Shown: positions 9,041 through 17,614, numbered from the stretch's first letter. The stretch: DNA of 64,000 bases from Amarobacter sp964507025 (GCA_964507025.1 CAZDOK010000001.1:248001-312000), one strand, 5' to 3'. Numbers and translations: made by a program. Notes: a model not told the origin generated them from the letters alone.

Positions 9041-9102
9041 GATTTACCCGCGACGTTCTACGATGGAACACGTCACCCCCTAGCCAAGGAAGGCCCAAGC
9101 CC

Positions 9103-10551
9103 ATGACCGACCCCGGCGCCAGTGCCCTGGCCTTTTTCAACGACCGCTACCGCATCGACCCCGCAGCGATGTCGTCGCTGTTGTCGCTCGCGCTGAGCCG
9201 CGGCGGCGATTTCGCCGAGCTCTTCTTCGAGCACCGGACGAACAGTGCCATCCAGTGGGAGGATCAGCGCGTCAAGTCAGCGTCGCGGAATGTCTCCCAG
9301 GGGGTCGGAATCCGAGTCGTGAAAGGCGACGCCATCGGCTACGCCTATACCGAATCGCTCGACATGGCTGCGATGCGCCGGGCCGCCGAAACCGCCTCGC
9401 GCATCGGCACCAGCGACGAACGCCCCGTCCCGATTGACGCCACCCCCTTCCTTCGCGGCGAACAGTCCTTTTACCGCTTCGATGAGCCGCTCACCGATGA
9501 GCCACCCGCCGCGAAGGTTGCACTCCTCGAACGTGCGGACCGTGCCGCCCGGGTTTACGACCCGAGCATCACCCGTCTCGACGCCAGCATCGGTGACGAG
9601 ATGAAGTACGTGCTCATCGCTCGAAGCGACGGCAGGGTCGTGGGCGACGTACAGCCGCTCATTCGGTTCAATGTGAGTGCGCTCTCGCAGCAGGGCGAAA
9701 GCCGGCAGGTCGCTCGAACCGGGGGAGGAGGCCGCCTTGGCATCGAGTACTTCGATACGGTGACTACACCCGAAACCCTCGCGACCGAAGCCGCACGCCA
9801 GGCCGTCCTCCAGCAGGATGCCCGCGAGGCGCCCGCCGGCACCCTTCCGGTGGTCCTGGCCGCCGGCGATAGCGGCGTCCTCCTTCATGAGGCGGTCGGC
9901 CACGGCCTCGAAGCCGACTTCAACCGCAAGGGCACCAGCAACTACACCGGGCGAATTGGCCAGCCGGTGGCAAGCCCGCTCGTCACTGTCGTAGATGACG
10001 GCACCATCGCCGACTCTCGCGGCTCCATCAATGTCGATGACGAGGGCAACACCACCACCCGGAACGTCTTGATCGAGGGCGGCAACCTGCGCGGCTACCT
10101 CCACGACGAGGTCAGCGCGCACCACTTTGGCGTCGCGCCCTCAGGCTCTGGCCGGCGGCAGTCCTTCAAGGACTACATCATGCCCCGCATGACCAACACC
10201 TTCATGCTCCCGGGTGAAGAAACCCCCGAGGACATCATCAGGAGCGTCGATCACGGAATCTACGCCGTCTCCTATTCCGGCGGCCAGGTCAACATCTCCA
10301 ACGGAGACTTCGTCTTCTCCGTCACGGAGGCCTACCTGATTGAGGACGGCAAGATCACCGCGCCCCTGCGCAATGTCATGCTCATCGGCAACGGCCCCGA
10401 TGTCCTCTCGAAAGTCACCCGTGTCGCAAACGACTACCAGCTCTCCGATGGCCGCTGGACGTGCGGCAAGGATGGCCAGTCCGTTCCCGTTGGCGTCGGA
10501 ATGCCCACCGTTCTCGTCTCCGGCATCACCGTCGGCGGCACGAAGGTTTGA
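9103..10551 (+). CDS. tldD: TldD metallopeptidase subunit
   Basis: A 482-residue TldD/PmbA family protein. The zinc-binding motif of TldD is plain: LLHEAVGHGLEADFNRKG, with the HEAVGH and following E pattern, near residue 265. TldD pairs with TldE/PmbA in a heteromeric protease that cleaves peptide substrates, such as modified-peptide leaders and the CcdA antitoxin in E. coli. The start was set at the ATG 9103, where the family-like sequence begins; an open frame extends much further upstream but without homology-like content. A purine-rich AAGGAAGG lies 11 bases before the ATG. The partner gene follows after 17 bases. Confidence 0.9.
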   Translation: MTDPGASALAFFNDRYRIDPAAMSSLLSLALSRGGDFAELFFEHRTNSAIQWEDQRVKSASRNVSQGVGIRVVKGDAIGYAYTESLDMAAMRRAAETASRIGTSDERPVPIDATPFLRGEQSFYRFDEPLTDEPPAAKVALLERADRAARVYDPSITRLDASIGDEMKYVLIARSDGRVVGDVQPLIRFNVSALSQQGESRQVARTGGGGRLGIEYFDTVTTPETLATEAARQAVLQQDAREAPAGTLPVVLAAGDSGVLLHEAVGHGLEADFNRKGTSNYTGRIGQPVASPLVTVVDDGTIADSRGSINVDDEGNTTTRNVLIEGGNLRGYLHDEVSAHHFGVAPSGSGRRQSFKDYIMPRMTNTFMLPGEETPEDIIRSVDHGIYAVSYSGGQVNISNGDFVFSVTEAYLIEDGKITAPLRNVMLIGNGPDVLSKVTRVANDYQLSDGRWTCGKDGQSVPVGVGMPTVLVSGITVGGTKV

Positions 10552-10568
10552 GGTCAAGGAGGCAACTC

Positions 10569-11930
10569 ATGGAAGGACCCACTCCCCTCGAGATCGCGCG
10601 CCGGGCCGTGCAGCTCGCACGGGCCGCCGGAGCAGAGCAGTGCGACGCCTTCGTCTCGATGTACGGTGAATCGAACGTCACCGTCCGGCTCGGCGAGCTC
10701 GAAAAGTTGATCGAAGCCGGCTCCATGTCGCTCGGGCTGCGGGTCATCAACGGCGGCCGCACCGCGGTCTGCTCGACCTCCGACCTGTCGCCCGCTTCCC
10801 TGGAGCGCTTTGCCGCCGAGACGGTCGAGCTCGCGGCCATCTCCGAGCCCGATGAGTTCGCGGGCCTGCCCGAGCCGGCCCTCCTCGCTACCGGGGCGAA
10901 CGCCGATGCCCTGGCTCTCTACGACGAGCGCATCGAATCCCTCACCACCGAGCAGAAGATCGCAATGGCGAAGGCCTGCGAGGGCGCCGCCTTCGCCACG
11001 GACCCTCGCATCACGAATTCCGACGGGGCAAGCCTTTCCACTCGCAGCGGCCAGGTCGCTCTCGTGAACTCGCTCGGGTTTGAGGGCACCTATCCCGCGA
11101 CCACCATCTCGCTCGTGGTCGAAGCTATCGCCGACGACGCCGAAGGGAAAAAACGGAACGGCTACTGGTACTCCGCTGAGCGCAGTCTGCACCGCCTCGC
11201 CGACCCGGAAGAAGTCGGCCGGATCGCGGCGCGCCGCACCATCGACCAGCTCGGCGCGCGGAAAGTTGCGACCTGCCAGGTGCCGGTGGTGTTCGAGCCC
11301 ATGATGGCCGTCGCGCTGGCTGGCGACCTGGTGGGGTGTGCCACCGGTTCGGCGCTCTACCGCGGCGCCACGTTCCTGGCCAACCGTGCCGGCGATGTCA
11401 TCGGCTCCCCGCTCGTGACGATCACCGATGACCCGGCGCTTCCCGGACGCCTTGGGTCGCGGCCCTTCGATGGAGAAGGGGTTGCCACGCGCAAGAACGC
11501 CATCTTCGTGGCCGGGACATTCCGGGGCTTCCTGTTCGACTGCTACACGGCCCGCCGTACAGGGAACCAGACAACCGGGAGTGCCCAGCGCGGCGTCGAA
11601 TCTGCCCCCATGCCAGGCTCGTCGAACCTCGTGTTCGAGCCCGGTTCCACCCCGCCGGAGGAGATCATTGGCGGCGTCTCCAGTGGCCTCTACCTCACGA
11701 CGTTGATGGGCAGCGGGTTCAATCCCACCACGGGGGATTACTCGCGGGGCGCCGGGGGTTTCTGGATCGAGGGCGGCCGGGTGGCCTACCCGGTCACGGA
11801 GGTCAATATTTCGGGCCGGATGGACGCCATCCTCTCGTCGATAGACGCCGTTGGCAGCGACCTGGCCTGGTTCGGCTCAAGTGCTGCTCCCACCATCCGC
11901 ATCCGCGAGATGACCGTTTCCGGCACCTGA
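10569..11930 (+). CDS. pmbA: PmbA/TldE-like partner of TldD
   Basis: A 453-residue TldD/PmbA family protein lacking the HExxxH zinc motif, as expected for the E subunit. The C-terminal GINPTTGDYS-type signature appears as GFNPTTGDYSRGAGGFWIEG, and NTxG-type turns are present mid-protein (MPGSSNLVFEPGS). A strong AAGGAGG at 10556-10562 precedes the ATG and defines the start. It lies directly behind tldD, and the two probably form the heteromeric protease. The stop faces a small convergent gene nine bases away. Confidence 0.88.
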   Translation: MEGPTPLEIARRAVQLARAAGAEQCDAFVSMYGESNVTVRLGELEKLIEAGSMSLGLRVINGGRTAVCSTSDLSPASLERFAAETVELAAISEPDEFAGLPEPALLATGANADALALYDERIESLTTEQKIAMAKACEGAAFATDPRITNSDGASLSTRSGQVALVNSLGFEGTYPATTISLVVEAIADDAEGKKRNGYWYSAERSLHRLADPEEVGRIAARRTIDQLGARKVATCQVPVVFEPMMAVALAGDLVGCATGSALYRGATFLANRAGDVIGSPLVTITDDPALPGRLGSRPFDGEGVATRKNAIFVAGTFRGFLFDCYTARRTGNQTTGSAQRGVESAPMPGSSNLVFEPGSTPPEEIIGGVSSGLYLTTLMGSGFNPTTGDYSRGAGGFWIEGGRVAYPVTEVNISGRMDAILSSIDAVGSDLAWFGSSAAPTIRIREMTVSGT

Positions 11931-11939
11931 AATCGCCCG

Positions 11940-12140
11940 TCAGGCCCCCTGAGCATCGAGCGCATCGAGGTGTTGGCGAAGTTGAACTACCCGCCGCACG
12001 GCCTCCCGGATCACATATCCGGTCTCCTGGTCGCCTCGCTCCGCCTGGAGAGCGATGATTACCGCCTCCAGCGTCTCGGCCACCTCGAGCAGGATCACGC
12101 GCAGTTCCTCGATACCGTCTTGCTCATCGCGCTGCATCAT
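11940..12140 (-). CDS. Small hypothetical helical protein (66 aa)
   Basis: A short frame starting with a double ATG (12140 and 12137), preceded by AGAGGGGG about 13 bases upstream. The product is acidic and almost entirely helical, with a heptad-like Leu/Ile/Val pattern (LRVILLEVAETLEAVIIALQ) followed by a basic-amphipathic half; no family is recognised. It lies 73 bases downstream of rnhA on the same strand and converges on pmbA. It could be a small coiled-coil regulator, but nothing more can be said. Confidence 0.5.
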   Translation of the reverse strand: MMQRDEQDGIEELRVILLEVAETLEAVIIALQAERGDQETGYVIREAVRRVVQLRQHLDALDAQGA

Positions 12141-12213
12141 GGCTGAGTTTCCCCCTCTGGCCTGTGACCAACACAGCGGGTCCAAGGTTACAGGATCGGG
12201 ACAATCCCCCTGC

Positions 12214-12873
12214 TCAGACTTCAGCCCGTAGATGCGCGGTCGATAATGCGTCCGCGTACTCGTTCCAGCGCGAACCATCATGTGCGCGGATCCACTCGAT
12301 CCGCGCCTGTGGCCGTTGTTGCACAAGTGCCCACGCCCGCTGGACCAGGTCGAGGTTTTTCACTTCACCCTCCTTCCGCTTCCACCCCCTCGACTCCCAA
12401 CCGGCGGCCCACCGCGTGAGCGTGTTCACCACCAGCTGGCTGTCGGAGTAGATGACCATGGATTCGGCCGTCGGGGCCATCTCCAGGCCATTGATGATTG
12501 CCGTCAGTTCCATGCGGTTGTTGGTCGTGCTCGGTTCGAAGCCATGCCGTTCCTCCACCACGCTGCCGGCTCGCACGTACACCGCTCCCCATCCCCCTGG
12601 GCCCGGGTTCCCCTGGCACGAACCGTCGGTGAAGATGCCTGTGTCCGGCCCGGCGGAGAAACGCATCAAAACGTCCGAGGTGGTGAGGTTCTGGGTCCGC
12701 GTCACCGATGACCGGTTCTTGCCGGCCGCCTGGCCGTTCTTGCGCCGGCCGCCATCCGAAGGCTTGTCGCGGCAGTCCATGCACTGCCTCGGGGTCCAGT
12801 TCGGGTACTTCGCCCTCACCGGCTCGGGGAGGCTGAACTCAACGCCACAGGTGCCGCAGGTGTAGGACGCCAT
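12214..12873 (-). CDS. rnhA: Ribonuclease HI with N-terminal zinc ribbon
   Basis: A 219-residue protein. Residues 5-35 hold two Cys pairs, CGTC and CMDC, forming a probable zinc ribbon. From about residue 70 comes a full RNase HI domain: IFTDGSCQGNPGPGGWGAVY (first Asp), NNRMELTAIINGLE (Glu), IYSDSQLVVNTL (second Asp) and HDGSRWNEYADALS (His and last Asp). The enzyme cuts RNA in RNA-DNA hybrids. The start at 12873 was chosen because TAGACT ends seven bases before it and the first Cys pair follows at once; the open frame runs further but has no family likeness. It diverges from the ypfJ-like gene. Confidence 0.9.
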   Translation of the reverse strand: MASYTCGTCGVEFSLPEPVRAKYPNWTPRQCMDCRDKPSDGGRRKNGQAAGKNRSSVTRTQNLTTSDVLMRFSAGPDTGIFTDGSCQGNPGPGGWGAVYVRAGSVVEERHGFEPSTTNNRMELTAIINGLEMAPTAESMVIYSDSQLVVNTLTRWAAGWESRGWKRKEGEVKNLDLVQRAWALVQQRPQARIEWIRAHDGSRWNEYADALSTAHLRAEV

Positions 12874-12880
12874 GAACGCC

Positions 12881-12886
12881 AGTCTA
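12881..12886 (-). promoter_or_regulatory. Leaderless-type -10 element (rnhA)
   Basis: TAGACT on the minus strand ends seven bases before the ATG at 12873; no ribosome site lies between. Confidence 0.5.
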
Positions 12887-12955
12887 GGTGACCCGCACGA
12901 TTGGCGCCGGGGGCATTTCGGGCCGCGTTCCGCCATACTGGCATGGGAGGCGACC

Positions 12956-13873
12956 ATGAAGATCAGGCGGCAGCGGGAGCTCAGCCCCGACCTCATCGAT
13001 AAGCGCGCCGAGACGCGCGCCGCGGCCGGGCGCGGGCTCGCGATCCCGGGTGGGGCAAAGGGCGGCATCGGTGGCATCGTGCTCATGCTCCTCCTCGCCC
13101 TGCTCGGCGGGAGCCAGCTCATGGGAGGCGGCGGCAGCGGAGGGTCCGGCATTGATATCGGCGATATCCTCGGCCAGATGGCCGGAGTGCAAGCTCCGGG
13201 CACCGCATCCTCGGTACCTGGCGCGCCCGACCCACAGGCCGATGAAGTCGCCTTCGTCTCATTCGTGCTCGATGACATCCAGGACTTCTGGACCGAGGAG
13301 TTCAGGGCCGCCGGAAGCACCTACGAACGTGCCAAGCTCGTCCTCTTCGAACGCTCTGTGACCACGGGAGGATGCGGTTCGGCGCCTTCCGCTGTCGGCC
13401 CGTTCTACTGCCCACCCGATCAGACGGCCTATATCGACCTCACGTTCTTTGCCGAACTGGCCGCGCAACTCCAGTTCTCGGGCGACTTCGCCCAGGCCTA
13501 TGTCATCGCGCACGAGATTGGCCACCACGTGCAGAATCTCACCGGTGTGAACGCTGCCGTCCGCGAAGCCTCGGCGAAGGACCCCGATCGGGCGAACGAA
13601 TTCTCGGTGCGCCAGGAGTTGCAGGCAGACTGCTTCGCGGGCGCCTGGGCCTTTTCGGTCTACCAGGCGGGCCTCCTGGAGAGCGGAGATGTGGAAGAGG
13701 CGCTGACCGCCGCCGCGGCCGTCGGCGATGACCGCATCCAAAAGCAGTCCGGCACGCCCATCAACCAGGAGACCTGGACGCACGGGTCATCAGAGCAGCG
13801 CGTGGCGTGGTTCAAACGCGGCTTCGAATCCGGCGATCCCGGCCGTTGCGACACGTTCTCCGGCGACTACTAG
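12956..13873 (+). CDS. YpfJ-like neutral zinc metallopeptidase
   Basis: A 305-residue protein of the YpfJ/putative neutral zinc metallopeptidase family. After a basic N-terminus there is one glycine-rich membrane segment (GGIGGIVLMLLLALLGG, about 38-54), then a Gly/Ser-rich linker, and a peptidase domain with the zinc motif AHEIGHHVQNLTGV near residue 190 and the downstream ELQADCFAGAWA, which supplies the third ligand. The peptidase probably faces the outside of the membrane. GGGAGG sits five bases before the ATG, with CATACT about 20 bases upstream. Its TAG overlaps the stop of the convergent HHE gene. Confidence 0.87.
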   Translation: MKIRRQRELSPDLIDKRAETRAAAGRGLAIPGGAKGGIGGIVLMLLLALLGGSQLMGGGGSGGSGIDIGDILGQMAGVQAPGTASSVPGAPDPQADEVAFVSFVLDDIQDFWTEEFRAAGSTYERAKLVLFERSVTTGGCGSAPSAVGPFYCPPDQTAYIDLTFFAELAAQLQFSGDFAQAYVIAHEIGHHVQNLTGVNAAVREASAKDPDRANEFSVRQELQADCFAGAWAFSVYQAGLLESGDVEEALTAAAAVGDDRIQKQSGTPINQETWTHGSSEQRVAWFKRGFESGDPGRCDTFSGDY

Positions 13874-14469
13874 TCGAGCCCGAGTTCGATCCGCTCCGCC
13901 TTCGCCGCCATCTCTGCGAACGCCTCCGCGGTCAGGAGTTCCAGCGCCGGCACGAACAGGTCGTCTTCTTCGTCGCCGAAGTGGCCCTGCAGCATCCAGT
14001 CCAGCCGCCTCACGCCGTCGAGCAACTCCTCCAGCGATTCCTGCGTGAGCGAGAGCGATGCCCTCGCGACCGCGCCGGAAAGCCCGGTCCGTGCGGCGTC
14101 GACCTCATCGTGCGTGTGGCGCATCGCCGCCACTGCCCGGGCGATGATCGCCTGCCGGTTTCGCACCTCGTCGTGTTGTTCCACCATCTCCTCGACCACC
14201 TGGTCGATGTCGGCGGCGAATCCGCGGAGTGCCGGGAAGAGCACGTCTTCCTCCTTCGCGATGTGGATGACCAGGCTCTCGGCCATGTACGCGTCGAGGT
14301 CCCGGACAGCGGCGAGTGCGCGCCCCGCCGGGTCGGACGCGCCCCCAGCTCCCAGCGCAGCCTCCAGCAGCTCCTGCGCCTGCGTGACCAGCGTGTGAAT
14401 CTCGGTGTGCTCCCGAATCAGCGTGGCGAGCGGCTCCACCTCGGTTTCCAGATTGCCAAACGTTGCCAT
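13870..14469 (-). CDS. Hemerythrin-like HHE-domain protein
   Basis: A 199-residue helical protein with the hemerythrin HHE pattern: IREHTEIH near residue 18, VIHIAKEEDVLFPAL, a central EEMVEQHDEVR, and LQGHFGDEEDDLFVPALE near the C-terminus. These would bind a di-iron centre. Proteins of this group sense or bind oxygen, or repair iron-sulfur clusters; the role here is open. The ATG at 14469 is preceded by CAGACT and GGAGGC. That hexamer could act either as a leaderless promoter spacer or as a ribosome site placed very close. The gene is convergent with the ypfJ-like gene. Confidence 0.83.
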   Translation of the reverse strand: MATFGNLETEVEPLATLIREHTEIHTLVTQAQELLEAALGAGGASDPAGRALAAVRDLDAYMAESLVIHIAKEEDVLFPALRGFAADIDQVVEEMVEQHDEVRNRQAIIARAVAAMRHTHDEVDAARTGLSGAVARASLSLTQESLEELLDGVRRLDWMLQGHFGDEEDDLFVPALELLTAEAFAEMAAKAERIELGLD

Positions 14470-14475
14470 GCCTCC

Positions 14476-14481
14476 AGTCTG
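14476..14481 (-). promoter_or_regulatory. Leaderless-type -10 element (HHE gene)
   Basis: CAGACT on the minus strand, six bases (GGAGGC) before the ATG at 14469. Confidence 0.4.
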
Positions 14482-14577
14482 GCGCTTGTTGGTGTGGCCG
14501 CGCCACTCCGTGGAGCCCATCAGGGCCCCCGAATTCCGCCAACCGGCCGTGTCGTCCGAGGCGCTTGCGAGGCAGGC

Positions 14578-14583
14578 TAAGAT
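14578..14583 (+). promoter_or_regulatory. -10 element upstream of small membrane protein gene
   Basis: TAAGAT lies 18 bases before the ATG at 14602, with GAGGTG (14591-14596) between, giving a short leader of about 12 bases. No convincing -35 was found. Confidence 0.45.
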
Positions 14584-14601
14584 GCGACGCGAGGTGACGA
14601 C

Positions 14602-14718
14602 ATGCGGTGGTTGTTCTTTGCAAGTCTCGCGGGCGTTGCCCTGCTGTTCGTTCTCATTGGCCGGGCGCGTCTCGGGGGAGAACGCCACGACGACACCGGC
14701 GCCGGCATCCCGGTCTGA
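14602..14718 (+). CDS. Small single-pass membrane protein (38 aa)
   Basis: A 38-codon frame beginning MRWLFFASLAGVALLFVLIG: one hydrophobic helix of about 17 residues, then a short polar tail rich in Arg, Asp and Gly. GAGGTG stands five bases before the ATG and a -10-like TAAGAT precedes it. It lies 17 bases upstream of the next gene, so the two probably form an operon. No family is recognised. Support comes from the expression signals and the hydrophobic profile only. Confidence 0.5.
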   Translation: MRWLFFASLAGVALLFVLIGRARLGGERHDDTGAGIPV

Positions 14719-14735
14719 CCACGGAGGAGCACACC

Positions 14736-15125
14736 ATGAGTGAAGAACGCGGACGCCGCATGGTCGAATCGCTGCTGTTCGCCGCCCAGCAGCTCGAAGG
14801 CGCCACATCCGGAGGCGATGTTCGCGCGGCGGTCCGGGACTGTGCGCTTGCTCTCGAGTTCCACCTCGATACGCTCGCCAAGGAGCTCAGTGCCGACCCG
14901 GCATCCGGTCGGGGCTTCGAACCGGCACTCTCGAATCGGGCGCGCGCTGTCGAAGCGCGGCTCAAGCAGCTGCTGCTTACCTGCTGGGAGTTCCTTGCCC
15001 GAGGTGACGCGGAACTTGGCGACCTGCCCCGTGCGCGAGAGTTCGCCGGCCAGATGCGCGATGCCGGTCACGAGGAGATCGACCTCGTGTTCTCCCACCT
15101 GCTCCTGCCCCAGGGCCTCGACTAA
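14736..15125 (+). CDS. Hypothetical helical protein (129 aa)
   Basis: A soluble helical protein starting MSEERGRRMVESLLFAAQQL, with GGAGGA seven bases before the ATG. The composition is Ala/Leu/Glu-rich with one cysteine in LLTCWEFLARGD; no catalytic motif was seen. It follows the 38-residue membrane protein and converges on the thiolase-like gene at 15136. No family can be named from the sequence. Confidence 0.6.
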   Translation: MSEERGRRMVESLLFAAQQLEGATSGGDVRAAVRDCALALEFHLDTLAKELSADPASGRGFEPALSNRARAVEARLKQLLLTCWEFLARGDAELGDLPRAREFAGQMRDAGHEEIDLVFSHLLLPQGLD

Positions 15126-15135
15126 CTCTCCAGCG

Positions 15136-16287
15136 CTACGCCCGCTGGAGGATGTGCACCAGGCAAACGCCTCCGATTCCCACCATGTGCGCCAGCCCCG
15201 TGCGGGCACCCTCGACCTGCCGTTGCCCCGCCTGCCCGCGGAGCTGTATGACTGTCTCGTGTACCTGCGCGAGCCCCGTTGGGCCGAGCGGATGGCCCCG
15301 TGAGAGCAGCCCGCCGTCCGTGCTGAACGGGATGCGCCCGCCGATGCTCAACTCGCCCCGTTCGACCGCGGCTTCGCCCTGCCCCGGCTCACAGAAGCCC
15401 ATGCTCTCGCAGTACTCGATCTCCTCGACCGTGAACGCGTCGTGCACCTGGACCAGGTCGATGTCCTTCGGGCCAAGCCCCGCCTGCGCGTAAGCCTGGC
15501 GGACGGTTGTCGTTGTTGTGTCCGCATCCTGCGCGTTCATCACGCCGGCAAGCGTAGGCGTCCGGAATGTCGATGCGAGCACCCGGATTGCGGGCTGGAT
15601 GCCGAGTTCGCGTGCCTTTCGTTCGCTGACCACGATCGCCGCCGCTCCCCCATCTCCCACCGGGCAGCAATGGGGCACCGTCAGCGGGTCGGCCACCACG
15701 CGCGCGTTTCGCACGTCCTCCAGCGTCAGCGGCTCTCGCATCTGCGCGTAGGGGTTGAGCATCGCATGCTTGCGGTTCTTTACTGCCACCAACGCGAACT
15801 GGTCCAGGGTCGAGCCGAACTCGTGCATCCGGCGGCGCGTGCGCATCGCGAAGAGCCCGGCCGGTGGCAGCGGCCCTTGCATCATGGCGACCTGGCGTTC
15901 GCGGAACTCGGCGGTACCCGGTTCTGGTGCACCGACGCCTCCATCGAGTCGCAGCGTCCGGCCGAACTTGCCGACGCCGACAGCCAGCGCGATGTCCACG
16001 GCGCCCGAGTCAACATCGCGGCAGGCGAGGCGGAAGGCGCTCGATCCGCTGGCGGAGGCATTGTCGATGTTGGTGATCGGGATGCCCGTGAGCCCCAACA
16101 ACGAACCCACGCGCGTGCCCGGCGTCATCCCGGCGCCAGCCGCCCCGCAGTGCATCACCTCAATGGCCTTCCAGGGCAACCCCGCATCGGCAAGTGCCGC
16201 GAGTACCGCCCCCGTTCCCAGGTCCGCCACCGTCTTATCCGGGTGCCGCCCGAACGGCACCATCCCGATGCCTGCGACGATAGCCAT
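15136..16287 (-). CDS. Thiolase-like (SCP2/lipid-transfer type) protein, nucleophile Cys replaced by Ser
   Basis: A 383-residue thiolase-fold protein of the SCP-x/acetyl-CoA acetyltransferase group. The N-terminal half carries TNIDNASASGSSAFR near residue 80, where the family normally has a cysteine in the ACASGS context; here it is serine. The second-half motifs VHDAFTVEEIEY and GGLLSRGHPLGPTG are intact, and a cysteine is kept near the C-terminus (GIGGVCLVHIL). Without the nucleophile it may act as an aldolase-type enzyme with its DUF35 neighbour, as known for Ltp2-ChsH2, rather than a true thiolase. Its ATG overlaps the stop of the DUF35 gene (ATGA). Confidence 0.85.
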   Translation of the reverse strand: MAIVAGIGMVPFGRHPDKTVADLGTGAVLAALADAGLPWKAIEVMHCGAAGAGMTPGTRVGSLLGLTGIPITNIDNASASGSSAFRLACRDVDSGAVDIALAVGVGKFGRTLRLDGGVGAPEPGTAEFRERQVAMMQGPLPPAGLFAMRTRRRMHEFGSTLDQFALVAVKNRKHAMLNPYAQMREPLTLEDVRNARVVADPLTVPHCCPVGDGGAAAIVVSERKARELGIQPAIRVLASTFRTPTLAGVMNAQDADTTTTTVRQAYAQAGLGPKDIDLVQVHDAFTVEEIEYCESMGFCEPGQGEAAVERGELSIGGRIPFSTDGGLLSRGHPLGPTGLAQVHETVIQLRGQAGQRQVEGARTGLAHMVGIGGVCLVHILQRA

Positions 16288-16703
16288 CAGTCGGCTCCCT
16301 CCACGGGTTCGAACGTGTAGGAAAGCAGCGGCGCCCCATCTTCCGCATAGTCCACCGGTACCACGACCGTGCGCACCTGCTGGTCGATCCGCACGTCGAC
16401 CGGCTCGGCGCTCACGAAGCCCTGCGCCATCTGACCGTTGGCGAACTGCACCTGCGCCACCACGCGGACGGTACGTCCGGGCGAGGTAGTCCAGCTGTAG
16501 ATGGTGCCCTCGTTGGGCACTTCTTCGATTGCCAGCTCCGTCCCCGAGCAAGCAGCGCACCGAGCCCGCGCCGGGAAGGCCACGGCCCCGCAGGTGCAGC
16601 GTGAGCACAGCAGATGGGCGAGCCCATCGCCCCCCGCGGGGGTGAAGATGCCTTCGACCATCGGCCTCGCGGCCGGCTCCGCGGTCATCGCGCACGATTC
16701 CAT
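16287..16703 (-). CDS. DUF35 OB-fold protein with zinc ribbon
   Basis: A 138-residue partner protein. The N-terminal half holds a rubredoxin-like zinc ribbon (LCSRCTCG and ARCAACSG) and the C-terminal half a DUF35 OB fold (TSPGRTVRVVAQVQFANG). Such proteins bind thiolase-like enzymes and acyl-CoA substrates. The stop overlaps the start of the thiolase-like gene, supporting a complex. The start is uncertain: ATG 16703 or ATG 16688, neither with a clear ribosome site. A second, zinc-less version of this pair occurs at 27917-29465. Confidence 0.8.
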   Translation of the reverse strand: MESCAMTAEPAARPMVEGIFTPAGGDGLAHLLCSRCTCGAVAFPARARCAACSGTELAIEEVPNEGTIYSWTTSPGRTVRVVAQVQFANGQMAQGFVSAEPVDVRIDQQVRTVVVPVDYAEDGAPLLSYTFEPVEGAD

Positions 16704-16788
16704 TTCATGTCCCGCACTGTACGCGGGGCTTCGAGCGCGCTCCACCTGCGAGGGGTTCGGGACTGATTATGGTGCGAAACTCCCACTG

Positions 16789-17607
16789 CTACTGCGGAAT
16801 GCCCCACCGCACCGGCCCCGGTCCGGCGATCGCAACCCAGTATGCCGAGCCGGCCTTCAAGGCAGTCAGATTGTTCGCTCCCGGTACGCCAGCCCCCGAA
16901 GGGAAGAACGCCTGCCACGTCTGCGTGGCCGCATCCCAGCCGTAGATCGCGGTCACCTTCGACGTGATGTCCGCCGTCCCTCCCGGCCCCGCCAGGGCCG
17001 TCGCCGGGCTCACCCCGTCGTCGCCGCTCCACGTCACCAGGTTCCAGCGGAACTGCAGGTCGACATCGATGCTGGTCGTGCGTTCCAGGTCGGCGATGAA
17101 CCCGATCTTGCCGCCATCATCACCCGGTACGGTGACGAGCACCCGCAGAGGCCCGGCGATGCTCTGCGACACCTTGATCCACGCCTGGCACTCGTCGGGC
17201 CGTCCCGCTTCCAGCGGTGGGAACGCCGCCACGGGGTTTGCCGAGGCTGCGTTCAGCGCGGTGGAGAACGTGGGTACGCCCGTCTTGCTGTACCCCGGCG
17301 TCGTGCTCCCGGAGCTTGTCTCGATAATCACGCCTTCTCCCGCCTCGATGACGAAGTCGACCGGCATGTTGATCACCGGATGCAGGCTCACCGCCCCCGG
17401 CGGTGGGTTGCAAAAGCCATCGCGGTCGACTGCGTGGAACACCGCGTAGACGAACTGCCCGGCGTCCAGCTGCTCGATGTGGAATGTGACCGTGCCATCG
17501 TCTACTGCTGAGGCGGTGGATGCAGCGGGCCCGTGAACCAGGGCGAGCATTGCGAGAAGCCCGGCGACGGCGACCGCGGCCGGACGTGCGAGAAGGGGAA
17601 GGCTCAT
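16789..17607 (-). CDS. Secreted protein with signal peptide, unknown function
   Basis: A 272-residue exported protein. Residues 1-34 form a classic signal peptide (hydrophobic AAVAVAGLLAMLALV, cleavage near STASA). The mature part is mainly beta-type. The C-terminal 70 residues, with WNLVTWSGDDG, an IYGWDAATQTWQAF segment and a final AYWVAI, look like a surface-protein domain, but this is recognised only by pattern. The position of TATACT seven bases before the ATG fixes the start. It is divergent from the ABC exporter genes. Confidence 0.7.
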   Translation of the reverse strand: MSLPLLARPAAVAVAGLLAMLALVHGPAASTASAVDDGTVTFHIEQLDAGQFVYAVFHAVDRDGFCNPPPGAVSLHPVINMPVDFVIEAGEGVIIETSSGSTTPGYSKTGVPTFSTALNAASANPVAAFPPLEAGRPDECQAWIKVSQSIAGPLRVLVTVPGDDGGKIGFIADLERTTSIDVDLQFRWNLVTWSGDDGVSPATALAGPGGTADITSKVTAIYGWDAATQTWQAFFPSGAGVPGANNLTALKAGSAYWVAIAGPGPVRWGIPQ

Positions 17608-17614
17608 GCCAGTG

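Noticed and set aside
8749..9102. In-frame upstream extension of tldD
   Set aside because: It crosses the MFS gene and the divergent promoter and lacks family likeness; the ATG at 9103 fits TldD.
12874..13320. Long N-terminal extension of RNase HI
   Set aside because: It runs antisense to the metallopeptidase gene; the zinc ribbon and the -10 hexamer mark the true start.
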